NCBI GenBank assembly: GCA_030686995.1
Contig: CM060709.1
Span: forward strand, 20,737,360-20,801,359
Source: Artemisia argyi
Lineage: Eukaryota; Streptophyta; Magnoliopsida; Asterales; Asteraceae
Direction of reading: 5' to 3'
Length of the DNA stretch: 64,000 nt
Shown here: one piece after another, positions 1-12,976 of the stretch
How positions within the stretch are numbered: position 1 is the stretch's first letter
How the letters are laid out: the number at the start of each line of letters is the position of its first letter
Translations under genes and position numbers: made by a program
The notes under the pieces: generated by a model
Told to the model about the DNA's origin: nothing
The model's database searches: none
Seen by the model: the letters and a program-made list of their open reading frames with translations, nothing else

Positions 1-2786
1 AAGGAAAAAAAAATTTGGAAATCCAGTTACAGCCCAAGAGCCTTAACAAAAAATTGATTTTGTTAACCCAGTTAGGGCCTAAGAGCTTTAACAAAAAATT
101 AATTCTAAAAATCGAGGTTAGATCCCAAAATCCTTAAGGAAAAAAAGTAATTCTTGAAATCCAGTTACAGGCTAAGAGCCTTAATAAAAAATTAATTCTA
201 GAAATTCAGTTTGGGCCTAAGAACCTTAAAGAAGCATTAATTCTGGAAATCCAATTGGAGCCCAAGAGTCTTAACAAAAAATTAATTCTAGAAATCGAGT
301 TAGAGCACAAAATCTTTAGGAAAAAAAAAAGTAATTCTGGAAATCTAGTTAGAGATAAGAGCCTTAACCAAAAATCAATTCTTGAAATCCAGTTTGGGCC
401 AAAGAGTCTTAATGAAGCATTAATTCTGGAAATCAAGTTAGAGCCCAAGAGCCTTAACAAAAACTTAATTCTGAAAATCCAGTTAGAGCTTGAGAGCCTT
501 AACAAAAAATTAATTCTGGAAATCCAGTTTGAACCTAAGAATATTAACAAAACATTAATTCTAAAGTCCAGTTAGAGCCCAAGAGCCTTAACAAAAAATT
601 AATTCTGGAAATCCAGTTAGAGCCTAAAAGCCTAAAAAAATAATTCTGGAAATCCAGGTTGGCCTCAAAAGCCTTAACGAAGCATAAATTCTGGAAATCC
701 AGTTAGAGCCAAAGATCCTTAACAAAAAATTAATTTTGAAAATCCAGTTAGAGCTTAAGAGCCTTAATAAAAAATTAATTCGGGAAATCCAGTTTTAACC
801 CAAGAGCCTTAACCAAACGTTAATTCAAGAAATCCAGTTAAAACCCAAGAGCCTTAACAAAAAATTAATTCTGGAAAACCAGTTAGAACTTAAGAGCCTT
901 AAAAAATTTAACTCTGGAAATCCAGTTTGGGCCCAAGAGCCTTAACGAAGTATTAATTCTAGAAATCAAGTTAGAGCCAAAGAGCCTTAACAAAAAATTA
1001 ATTCTGAAAATCCAATTAGACGCTAAGAGCCTTAAAATAAATTAATTTTTGAAATCCAGTTTGGGCCCAAGACCCTTAACGAATCATTAATTCTGGAAAT
1101 CCAGTTGGAACCCAAGAGCCTTAACAAAAAATTAATTCTGAAATTCCAGTTAGAGCTTAAGAGCCTTAATAAAAAATTAATTATGGAAATCTAGTTTTAA
1201 CCCAAGAGCCATAACAAAACATTAATTCTGAAAATCCAGTTAGTGCCCAAGAGCCTTAACAAAAAATAAATTCTAGAAATCCAGTTAGAGCCCAAGAGCC
1301 TAACAAAAAATTAATTCTAGAAATTGTGTTATAGCCCAAAACCCGTAAGGAAAAAAAAAAGCAATTCTAGAAATCCAGTTAGAGCCCAAATTCCTTAAGA
1401 AAAAAAAACAATTCTGGAAATCCAGTTAGAGCTCAAGAGCCTTATCAAAAAATTAATTCTTGAAATCCAGTTTGGGCCCAAGAGCCTTAACGAAGCAGTA
1501 ATTCTAGAAATCCAGTTAGAGCCCAAGAGCCTTACCAAAAAATTAATTCCTAAAATCTAGTTAGTGCCGAAGAGACTTAAAAAAATTAATTCTAGAAATC
1601 CAGTTTGAACCCAAGAGCTTTAACAAAAAATTAATTCTGGAAATCGAGTTAGAGCCCAAAATCATAAAGAAAAAAAGAAATTTTGGAAATCTAGTTACAA
1701 CCCAAGAGCCTTAACAAAAAATTAATTCTGGTAATCCAGTTAGGGCCTAAGAGTCTTAACAAAAAATTAATTCTAAAAATTAATGTTAGAGCCCAAAATC
1801 CTTAAGAAAAAAAAAAGTAAATCTGGAAATCGAGTTACAGCCTAAGAGCCTTAACAAAAAATTGATTCTGGAAATTCAGTTTGCGCCTAAGAACCTTAAA
1901 GAAGCATTAATTCTGGAAATCCAGTTGGAGCCTAAGAGCCTTAACAAAAAATTGATTCTAGAAATCAAGTTAGAGCACAAAATCCTTAAGAAAAAGAAAA
2001 GTAATTCTGGAAATCCGGTTATAGATAAGAGCCTTAAAAAAATCAATTCTTGAAATCCAGTTTGGGCCAAAGAGCCTTAACGAAGCATTAATTCTGGAAA
2101 TCCAGTTAGAACCCAAGAGCATTAACAAAATATTAATTCTGAAAATCCAGTTAGAGCTTGAGAGCCTTAACAAAAAATTAATTCTGGAAATCCAGTTTGA
2201 ACCTAAGAATATTAATAAAACATTAATTCTGGAAGTCCAGTTAGAGCCTAAGAGCCTTAACAAAAAATTAATTCTGGAAATCCAGTTATAGCCTAAAAGC
2301 CTTAAAAAAATTAATTCTGGAAATCCAGGTTGGGCTCAAAAGCCTTAACGAAGCATAAATTTTGGAAATTCAGTTAGAGCCGAAGAGCCTTAACAAAAAA
2401 TTAATTCTGAAAATCCTGTTAGAGCTTAAGTGCCTTAATAAAAAAATTAATTCGGGAAATCCAGTTTTAACCCAAAAGCCTTAACCAAACGTTAATTCTG
2501 GAAATCCAGTTAAAACCCAAGAGCCTTAACAAAAAATTTATTCTGGAAATCCAGTTAGAGCCTAAGAGCCTTAAAAAAGTTAATTCTGGAAATCCAGTTT
2601 AGGCCCAAAAGCCTTAACGAAGCATTAATTCTAGTAATCCAGTTAGAGCCTAAGAGCCTTAAAATAAATTAATTCTTGAAATCCAGTTTGGGCCCAAGAG
2701 CCTTAACGAATCATTAATTCTGGAAATCCAGTTGGAGCCCAAGAGCCTTAACAAAAAATTAATTCTGAAAATCCAGTTAGAGGTTA
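1..2786 (+). repeat. 45-bp satellite array, first segment
   Basis: Head-to-tail units of about 45 bp. A typical unit reads GAGCCCAAGAGCCTTAAC, then an A-rich stretch with TTAATT, then CTGGAAATCCAGTTA. Four monomer types recur: the basic type; a type with CGAAGCATT in place of CAAAAAATT; a type with AAAATCCTTAAG followed by an A-tract; and a shorter type with CCTTAAAAAAATT. They interleave rather than occurring in blocks, which points to a higher-order arrangement. The segment is cut at 2784-2786 by insertion of a DNA transposon. Because 45 is a multiple of three and stops are rare, runs of open frame appear on both strands; I do not regard these as genes. Confidence 0.95.
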
Positions 2787-4810
2787 GGGGGTGGCAACCA
2801 TGCCTAACCATGCCTAAACATTAATAGTAATTAGCCAATCATGTTAAGCCAACTAATTTCATGCCTAATGATGCCTAAGTCCATAATTTTAGTGGCAATG
2901 TGATGCCTAACCATGCCTAAACCTTGTTTTTTTTTATAATTATATTTAACAATTTAATTTAAAACATCAAATTCCATTAATAATTCAAATAAAAGTTACA
3001 TAATACTTTAGGAAAATAAAAACAAAACAAAAATTAAAAAAAGGAAATCACTACTCATCGAGGTATGGTAAGTCTTGCGCCACTACATGCTCCGTAAGAT
3101 CTTATTGAAGACGGTTATGAATATCTTCGTCCAGTAACTCTTCTAGCACGCTATCGTTATAAACTGGCGTGACCGGCTGATCCATTATATGAACCGGTGA
3201 TATTGCCACACCATCGTCTTTTAAAATCATATTGCCCAATATAATACACGTATAAACAATTTGTCGAATCTTTGCGACGGTCATAGGTCGTAGAGGACGA
3301 CTCAGAATAAACCATTTTCCCTTCAAACGACCAAAAGCTCGCTCGACATCCTTTCTTGCAGACTCTTGTAGTTTCTTGAACTTCTTTTCCTTCGGATCAG
3401 TGGGATACGGATATGCTTTAACAAGAGTTGAATATTTAGGATATATTCCATCGGCAAGATAATATCCACGTTTGTAGAGACGTCCACGTAAATAAAAAGA
3501 ACTGTTTGGCGTCGTACCATTTCGCTCGTTAACATATAATGGAGACTTATTCAAAACATTGATATCGTTGTTTGAGCCGGGCGGACCAAAAAACGAATGC
3601 CAAATCCACAAATCATATGAAGCCATCGCTTCAAGCATAATTGTTGGGTATTGGTGATCACCTCTCTTATATTGGCCTATCAAATATTTAGGACAATTTC
3701 GCCAAGTGAAATGTGTACAATCAATGCTACCAAGCATTCCAGGAATGTGATGTTTTTCTTCATGTACCTCGAATAACCGAGCAATGTCATGGGTTGTCGG
3801 CCTACGTAAGAACTCTCGGCCGTCTAACTTTATAATCGCATCACAAAATTTATCAAGACATTCACCTATAAAAAACAAAATATTATTTTATAAAAAAAAT
3901 ATATATTGAACAAAAAAAAAATTACTAACGAGTTACAAAAAATAACAAAAAAATTAATAAGTAACAAAAAAAAATGACTAATGACTAAAAAAAATAACAA
4001 AAAAATAATAAATAACAAAAAAAAATGACAAACGAATAAATAAAATAAATAAATAAATAAAATACTAACGTAAAAAAAATATTACTAACCTGAAGTTCTT
4101 CGTGCCATGTTTAAATAGTCATCGAATCTATCCGGAGGTTCACCCGTTGCGAGTTGCCTTATTGCCGCTGTGCATTTCTGTAACGCCGTGAAACTAGTCT
4201 TTCCATACGCGTCTTGACCCTCTTGAAACCATTAAAATTGCGCTTCAATGTCATTTACAATTTGTAAATACAATCTTTTACTCATACGAAAACGATCACG
4301 AAAAACATCTTCGTTAAACTTTGGTTGTTCAACGAAATAGTCATTCATTAAATTTTCTAAAGCTTTATCACGAAAACGTTTTACATAACCACGGATGAAG
4401 GTAGAGCTTCCCGTGTCTTCTAGAGCTTCGTACGCGGCTAAAATGGTTTCGATTGTACTACCGGATAACCATTCTTCGGATCAGTCGGGTGGAATAATTA
4501 TGTCGTTTGAGGATGAACCCGATGATGACATGGTTTTAGAATATAAATTGTATGTGTGATTTGATGTTAGTTTAGATGTGAAAATGAAAAGGAAAATGGT
4601 TTAGTATTTAAAGAAAAAAAATTTGAAAATGTACCAAACGGTACAGTTTTGAATGCACGTAACGGTCGAATATTGAATGCATTTCAACCAAACCGAATCG
4701 GTAATGTATACCGCTCCTCTCGCCGATTTTGTCATGCCAATTGAGTGGCTTTGTTTTGCCGATGCACGCCGAGCTTTGCCGAACACTAAACCGACTACGA
4801 TGCCACCCCC
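2787..4810 (-). mobile_element. PIF/Harbinger DNA transposon inserted in the satellite
   Basis: A 2,024-bp element with perfect 10-bp terminal inverted repeats (GGGGGTGGCA at the left, TGCCACCCCC at the right). It is flanked by a 3-bp target duplication TTA (2784-2786 and 4811-4813), which is diagnostic of PIF/Harbinger. Satellite sequence resumes directly on both sides. The left subterminal 130 bp carries about six copies of ATGCCTAA, a likely recognition-site cluster (inference). It encodes a transposase on the minus strand but no Myb-like ORF2, the second protein normally needed. With the broken transposase this makes it non-autonomous. Confidence 0.94.
3102..4531 (-). pseudogene. PIF/Harbinger transposase (HARBI1/ALP1-like, DDE_Tnp_4), two premature stops
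   Basis: Two exons on the minus strand. Exon 1 runs 4531-4090 and starts ATG-TCA-TCA. The intron is 4089-3866 with GT..AG ends. Exon 2 runs 3865-3102 and ends in TAA. The splice completes a Gly codon and joins an N-terminal helical region to the nuclease. Exon 2 shows the three conserved blocks of this superfamily: GSIDCTHF (first Asp), GSNNDINVL (second Asp) and [13 protein letters not shown] (catalytic Glu). All three acidic residues are present. Exon 1 has an in-frame TGA at codon 17 (4483-4481, consistent with CGA to TGA) and a TAA at codon 100 (4234-4232), so no full-length protein is expected. Length otherwise fits the family (about 400 codons). An ATG at 3878 opens exon 2 alone but lies in the intron. 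Confidence 0.92.
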
Positions 4811-4813
4811 TTA

Positions 4814-7800
4814 AGAGCCTTAATAAAAGAATTATTATGGAAATCCAGTTTTAACCCAAGAGCCTTAACAAAACATTAATTCTGGGAATCCAGTTAGTGC
4901 CCAAGAGCCTTAACAAAAAATTAATTCTGGAAATCCAGTTAGAGCCCAAGAGCCTAACAAAAAATTAATTCTAGAAATCGAGTTATAGCCCAAAACCCTT
5001 AAGAAAAAAAAAGGCAATTCTTGAAATCCAGTTAGAGCCCAAGAGCCTTAAAAAAAATAATTCTTGAAATCCAGTTAGAGCCTAAGAGCCTTAACAAAAA
5101 AATTAATTCTAGAAATCGAGTTAGAGCATAAAATCCTTAAGAAAAAAAAGTGATTCTGGAAATCCAGTTAGAGCTAAGAGCCTTACCAAGAAATTAATTC
5201 TGGAAATCCATTTTCGGCCCAAAAGCCGTGACGAAGCATTAATTCTAAAAATCCAGTTAGAGACCAAGAGCCTTAACAAAATATTAATTCTGGAAATCCA
5301 GTTAGAGCACAAGAGCCTTAACAAAAAATTAATTCTGGAAATTCAGTTATAACCAAAGAGCCTTATCAAAAAATTAATTCTGGAAATCCAGTTTGTGCCC
5401 AAGAGCCTTAACGAAGCAATAATTCTGGAAATCCAGTTAGAGCCCAAAGCCTTAACAAAAAATAATTCTGAAAATCCAGTTAGAGCTTAAGAGCCTTAAC
5501 AAACAATTAATTCTGGTAATCCAGTTCTAACCCAAAAGCCTTAACAAAACATTAATTCCAGAAATTCAGTTAGGGCCCAAAATCCTTAAGAAAAAAAAGC
5601 AATTCTGGAAATCCAGTTAGATCTCAAGAGCCTTAAAAAAATAATTCTTAAAATCCAGTTAGAGTCTTAGAGCCTTAACAAAAAATTAACTCCAGAAATC
5701 GAGTAAGAACACAAAATCCTTAAGAAAAAAAATGTAATTTTGGAAATCTAGTTAGAGCTAAGAGCCTTAACAAAAAATTAATTCTGGAAATCCAGTTTGG
5801 GCCCAAGAGCCTTAACGACGCACTAATTCTAGAAATCCAGTTAGAGACCAAGAGCCTTACCAAAAAATTAATTTTGAAAATCCAGTTAGTGCCAAAGAGA
5901 CTTAAAAAAATTAATCCTGGAAATCTTTTTTGAACCCAAGAGCCTTAACAAAAAAATTAATTCTGGAAATCGAGTTATAGCCCAAAATCCTAAAGAAAAA
6001 AAGAAATTTTGGAAATCCAATTATAGCCCCAGAGCCTTAACAAAAAATTAATTTTGGTAATCCAGTTAGGGCCAAAGAGCATTAACAAAAAATTAATTCT
6101 AAAAATAGAGGTTAGAGCCCAAAATTCTTAAGAAAAAAAAAGTAATTCTTGAAATACTGTTACAGCCTAAGAGCCTTAACAAAAAATTAATTTTGGAAAT
6201 TCAGTTTGAGCCTAAGAACCTTAAAAAAGCATTAATTCTGGAAATCCAGTTGGAGCCCAAGAGTCTTAACAAAAAATTAATTCTAGAAATCGAGTTAGAG
6301 CACAAAATCCTTCAAAAAAAAAAAGTAATTCTAGAAATTCAGTTAGAGATAAGAGCCTTAACAAAAAATCAATTCTTGAAATCTAGTTTGGGCCAAAGAG
6401 CCTAAACGAAGCATTAATTCTAGAAATCCAGTTAGAGCCCAAGAGCCTTAACAAAATATTAATTCTGAAAATCCAGTTAGTGCTTTAGAGCCTTAACAAA
6501 AAAATTAATTATGGAATCCAGTTTGAACATAAGAACATTAACAAAACATTAATTCTGGAAGTCCAGTTAGAGCCCAAGAGCCTTAATAAAAAATTAATTC
6601 TGGAAATCCAGTTAGAGCCTAAGAGCCTTAAAAAAATTAATTCTGGAAATCCAGGTTGGGCTCAAAAGCCTTAACGAAGAATAAATTCTTGAAATCCAAT
6701 TTGAGCCGAAGAGCCTTAACAAAAAATTAATTCTAAAAATCCAGTTAGAGCTGAAAAGCCTTAATAAAAAATTAATTCGGGAAATCCAGTTTTAACCCAG
6801 GATCCTTAACCAAACATTAATTCTGGAAATCCAGTTAAAGCCCAAGAGCCTTAACAAAAAATTAATTCTGTAAATCAAGTTAGAGCCTAAGAGCCTTAAA
6901 AAAATTAATTCTGGAAATCTAGTTTGGGCCCAAGAGCCTTAACGAAGCATTAATTCTAGAAATCAAGTTAGAGCCCAAGAGCCTTAACAAAAAATTAATT
7001 CTGAAAATCCAGTTAGAGCCTAAGAGCCTTAAAATAAATTAATTCTTGAAATCCAGTTTGGGCCAAGAGCCTTAACGAAGCATTAATTCTGGAAATTCAG
7101 TTGGAGCCCAAGAGCCTTAACAAAAAATTAATTCTAAAAATCCAGTTAGAGCTTAAGAGCCTTAATAAAAAATTAATTCTGGAATTTCCAGTTTTAACCC
7201 AAGAGCCTTAACAAAATATTAATTCTGGAAATCCAGTTAGTGCCCAAGAGCCTTAACCAAAAATTAATTCTGGAAATCCAGTTAGAGCCCAAGAGCCTAA
7301 CAAAAAATTAATTCTGGAAATCGAGTTATAGCCCAAAATCCTTAAGAAAAAAAAAAGCAATTCTGGAAATCCAGTTAGAGCCCAAGAGCCTTAGAAAATT
7401 AATTCTTGAAATCCTGTTAGAGCCTAAGAGCCTTAACAAAAAAATTAATTCTGGAAATCGAGTTATAGCCCAAAATCCTTATGAAAAAAAAAAATTTGGA
7501 AATCCAGTTACATCACAAGAGCCTAAACAAAAAAATTAATTACGGTAATCCAGTTTGGGCCTATAAGCCTTAACAAAAAATTAATTCTAGAAATCGAGGT
7601 TAGAGCCCAAAATCCTTAAGAAAAAAAATAATTCTGGAAATCAAGTTACAGCCTAAGAGCATTAACAAAAAATTAATTCTAGAAATTCAGTTTGGGCCTA
7701 AGAACCTTAAAGAAGCATTAATTCTGGAAATCCAGTTGGAGCCCAAGAGGCTTAACAAAAAATTAATTCTAGAAATCGAGTTAGTGCACAAAATCCTTAA

Positions 7801-10276
7801 GAAAAAAAGTAATTCTTGAAATCCAGTTAGAGATAAGAGCCTTAACAAAAAATCAATTCTTGAAATCCAGTTTGGGCCAAAGAGCCTTAACGAAGCACTA
7901 ATTCTATAATTCAGTTAGAGCCCAAGAGCCTTAACAAAATATTAATTCTGAAAATCCAATTAGAGCCTTAGAGCCTTAACAAAAAAATGATTATGGAAAT
8001 CCAGTTTGAACCTAAGAACATTAACAAAACATTAATTCTGGAAGTCAAGTTAGAGCCCAAGAGCATTGACAAAAAATTCATTTTGGAAATCCAGTTAGAG
8101 CCTAAGAGCCTTAAAAAAATTAATTCTTGAAATCCAGGTTGGCTTCAAAAGCCTTAACGAAGCATTAATTCTAGAAATCCAGTTAGAGCCCAAGAGCCTT
8201 AACAAAACATTAATTCTGGAAATCCAGTTAGAGCCCAAGAGCTTAACAAAAAATTAATTCTAGAAATCGAGTTATAGCCCAAAACCCTTAAGAAAAAAAC
8301 ACAATTCTGGAAATCCAGTTAGAGCCCAAGAGCCTTAAAAAAATAATACTTGAAATCCAGTTAGATCCTAAGAGCCTTAACAGAAATTAAATTCTAGAAA
8401 TCGAGTTAGAGCACAAAATCCTTAAGAAAAAAAAGTGATTCTGGAAATCCAGTTAGAGCTAAGAGCCTTACCAAAAAATTAATTCTGGAAATCCAGTTTC
8501 GGCCCAAAAGACGTATCGAAGCGTTAATTCTGAAAATCCATTTAGAGACTAAAAGCCTTAACAAAACATTAATTCTGGAAATCCAGTTAGAGCAAAAGAG
8601 CCTTAACAAAAAAATTAATTCTGGAAATCCAGTTAGAGCCTAAGAGCCTTATCAAAAAATTAATTCTAGAAATCCAGTTTGTACCCAAGAGCCTTAACAA
8701 CGCAATAATTCTCGAAATCCAGTTAGAGCCCAGAGCCTTAAAAAAAATAATTATGAAAATCCAGCTAGAGCTTAAGAGCCTTAACAAACATTTAATTCTA
8801 GTAATCCAGTTTTAACCCAAAAGCCTTAACAAAACATTAATTCCAGAAATTCAGTTAGAGCCCAAAATCCTTAAGAAAAAAAAAAGCAATTCTGGAAATC
8901 CAGTTAGAGCTCAAGAGCCTTAAAAAAAATAATTCTTGAAATCCAGTTAGAGTCTAAGAGCTTTAACAAAAAATTAATTCTAGAAATCGAGTTAGAACAC
9001 AAAATCCTTATGAAAAAAAAAGTAATTTTGGAAATCCATTTAGAACTAAGAGCCTTAACAAAAAATTAATTCTTGAAATCCATTTTGGGCTCAAGAGCCT
9101 TAACGAAGCACTAATTCTGGAAATCCAATTAGAGCCCAAGAGCTTTACCAAAAAAGTAATTCTTAAAATCCAGTTAGTACAAAGAGACTTAAAAAAAATT
9201 AATTCTAGAAATCCAGTTTGAACCCAAGAGCCTTAACAAAAAATTAATTTTTGAAATCGAGTTAGAGCCCAAAATCCTAAAGAAAAATAGAAATTTTGGA
9301 AATCCAGTGACAGCCCAAGAGCCTTAACAAAAAATTAATTCTGGTAATCCAGTTAGGGCCTAAGAGTCTTAACAAAAAATTAATTCTAAAAATCGATATT
9401 AGAGCCCAAAATCCTTAAGTAAAAAAAGTAATTCTGGAAATCCAGTTACAGCCTAAGAGCCTTAACAAAAAATTAATTCTGGAAATTCAGTTTGGGCCTA
9501 AGAACCTTAAAGAAGCATTAATTCTTGAAATTCAGTTGGAGCCCAAGAGCCTTAACAAAAAATTAATTCTAGAAATTGAGTTAGAGCATAAAATACTTAA
9601 GAAAAAAAAAAGTAATTCTGGAAATCCGGTTAGAGATAACAGCCTTAACAAAAAATCAATTCCTGAAATCCAGTTTGGGCACAAGAGCCTTAACGAATCA
9701 TTAATTCTGGAAATCCAGTTAGAGCCCAAGAGCCTTAACAAAAAATTAATTCTGAAAATCCAGTTAGAGCTTGAGAGCCTTAACAAAAAATTAATTCTGG
9801 AAATCTTGTTTGAACCTAAGAATATTAACAAAACATCAATTCTGGAAGTCCAGTTAGAGCCCAAGAGCTTTAACAAAAAATTATTTCTGGAAATCGAGTA
9901 AGAGCCTAAAAGCCTTAAAAAAAATTAATTCTTGAAATCCAGGTTGGGTTCAAAAGCCTTAACGAAGTATAAATTCTGAAAATTTAGTTAGCGCCGAAAA
10001 GCCTTAACAAAAACTTAATTCTGAAAATCCAGTTAGAGCTTAAGAGCCTTAATAAAAAAATTTATTCAGGAAATCCAGTTTTAACCCAAGAGCCTTAACC
10101 AAACGTTAATTCTTGAAATCCAGTTAAAACCCAAGAGCCTTAACAAAAAATTTATTCTGGAAATCCAGTTAGAGTCTAAGAGCCTTAAAAAAGTTAATTC
10201 TGGAAATCCAGTTTGGGCCCAAAAGCCTTAACGAAGCATTAATTCTAGAAATCCAGTTAAAGCCCAAGAACCTTAA

Positions 10277-10328
<52 letters not shown>

Positions 10329-12920
10329 AAAATCCAGTTAAAGCCTAAGAGCCTTAAAATAAATCAATTCTTGAAATCCGGTTTGGGCCCGAGAGCCTTA
10401 ACGAAGCATTAATTCTGGAAATCCAGTTGGAGCCCAAGAGTCTTAACAAAAAATTAATTCTGAAAATCCAGTAAGAGCTTAAGAGCGTTAATAAAAAAAA
10501 TAATTATGGAAGTCCAGTTTTAACCCAAGAGCCTTAACAAAACATTAATTCTGGGAATCCAGTTAGTGCCCAAGAGCCTTAACAAAATATTAATTCTGGA
10601 AATAAAGTTAGAGCCCAAGAGCCTAACAAAAAATTAATTCTAGAAATCGAGTTATATCCCAAAACCCTTAAGAAAGAAAAAAAAGTAATTCTGGAAATCC
10701 AATTAGAGCCTAAGAGCCTTAACAAAAAATTAATTCTATAAATCGAGTAAGAACACAAAATCCTTAAGAAAAAAAATTAAATTTGGAAATCTAGTTAGAG
10801 CTAAGAGCCTTAACAAAAAATTAATTCTGGAAATCCAGTTTGGGCCCAAGAGCCTTAACGACGTACTAATTCTGAAAATCCAGTTAGAGCCCAAGAGCTT
10901 TACCAAAAAATTAATTCTGAAAATCCAGTTAGTGCCAAAGAGACTTAAAAAAATTAATTCTGGAAATCCAGTTTGAACCAAAGAGCTTTAACAAAAAAAT
11001 TAATTCTGGAAATCGAGTTATAGTCCAAAATCCTAAAGAAAAAAAGAAATTTTGGAAATCCTGTTACAGCCCCAGAGCCTTAACAAAAAATTAATTCTGG
11101 TAATTCAGTTAGAGCCAAAGAGCCTTAACAAAAAATTAATTCTAAAAATCGAGGTTAGAGCCCAAAATCCGTAAGAAAAAAAAAAGTAATTCTGGAAATC
11201 CTGTTGCAGCCTAAGAGCCTTAACAAAAAATTAATTTTGGAAATTCAGTTTGGGCCTAAGAACCTTAAAGAAGCATTAATTCTGGAAATCCAGTTGGAGC
11301 CCAAGAGCCTTAACAGAAAATTAATTCTAGAAATCAAGTTAGAGCACAAAATCCTTAAGAAAAAAAAGTAATTCTGGAAATCCAGTTAGAGATAAGAGCC
11401 TTAGCAAAAGATCAATTCTTGAAATCCAGTTTGGGACAAAGAGCCTTAACGAAGCATTAATTCTGGAAATCCAGTTAGAGCCCAAGAGCCTTAACAAAAT
11501 ATTAATTCTAAAAATCCAGTTAGAGCTTTAGAGCCTTAACAAAAAATTAATTATGGAATCCAGTTTGAACCTAAGAACATTAACAAAACATTAATTCTGG
11601 AAGTCCAGTTAGAGCCCAAGAGCCTTAACAAAAAATTAATTCTGGAAATCCAGTTAGAGCCTAAGACCCTTAAAAAAATTAATTCTGGAAATCCAGGTTG
11701 GGCTCAAAAGCTTTAATGAAGCATAAATTCTGGAAATCCAGTTAGAGCCGAAGAGCCTTAACAAAAAATTAATTCTGAAAATCCAGTTAGAGCTTAGGAG
11801 CCTTAATAAAAAATTAATTCGGGAAATCCTGTTTTAACCCAAGATCCTTAACCAAACATTAATTCTTGAAATCCAATTAAAGCCCAAGAGCCTTTACAAA
11901 AAATTAATTCTGTAAATCAAGTTAGAGCCTAAGAGCCTTAAAAAAATTAATTCTGGAAATAAAGTTTGGACCCAAGAGCCTTAACGAAGCATTAATTCTA
12001 GAAATCAAGTTAGAGCCAAGAGCCTTAACAAAAAATTAATTCTGAAAATCCAGTTAGAGCCTAAGAGCCTTAAAATAAATTAATTTTTGAAATCCAGTTT
12101 GGGCCCAAGAGCTTTAACGAAGCATTAATTCTGGAAATTCAGTTGAAGCCCAAGAGCCTTAACAAAAAATTAATTCTGAAAATCCAGTTAACGCTTAAGA
12201 GCCTTAATAAAAAATTAATTCTGGAATTTCCAGTTTTAACCCAAGAGCCTTAACAAAACATTAATTCTGGAAATCCAGTTAGTGCCCAAGAGCCTTAACA
12301 AAAAATTAATTCTAGAAATCGAGTTGTAGCCCAAAACCCTTAAGAAAAAAAGACAATTTTGGAAATCCAGTTAGAGCCCAAGAGCCTTAAAAAAATAATA
12401 CTTGAAATCCAGTTAGATCCTAAGAGCCTTAACAAAAATTAAATTCTAGAAATCGAGTTAGAGCACAAAATCCTTAAGAAAAAAAAGTGATTCTGGAAAT
12501 CCAGTTAGAGCTAAGAGCCTTACCAAAAAATTAATTCTGGAAATCCAGTTTCGGCCCAAAAGACGTATCGAAGCATTAGTTCTGAAAATCCAATTAGAGA
12601 CTAAGAGCCTTAACAAAACATTAATTCTGGAAATCCAGTTAGAGCAAAAGAGCCTTAACAAAAAATTAATTCTGGAAATCCAGTTAGAGCCTAAGAGCCT
12701 TATCAAAAAATTAATTCTAGAAATCCAGTTTGTGCCCAAGAGCCTTAACAAAGCAATAATTCTCAAAATCCAGTTAGAGCCCAGAGCCTTAAAAAAAATA
12801 ATTCTGAAAATCCAGCTAGAGCTTAAGAGCCTTAACAAACAATTAATTCTGGTAATCCAGTTTTAACCCAAAAGCCTTAACAAAACATTAATTCCAGAAA
12901 TTCAGTTAGAGCCCAAAATC

Positions 12921-12976
<56 letters not shown>

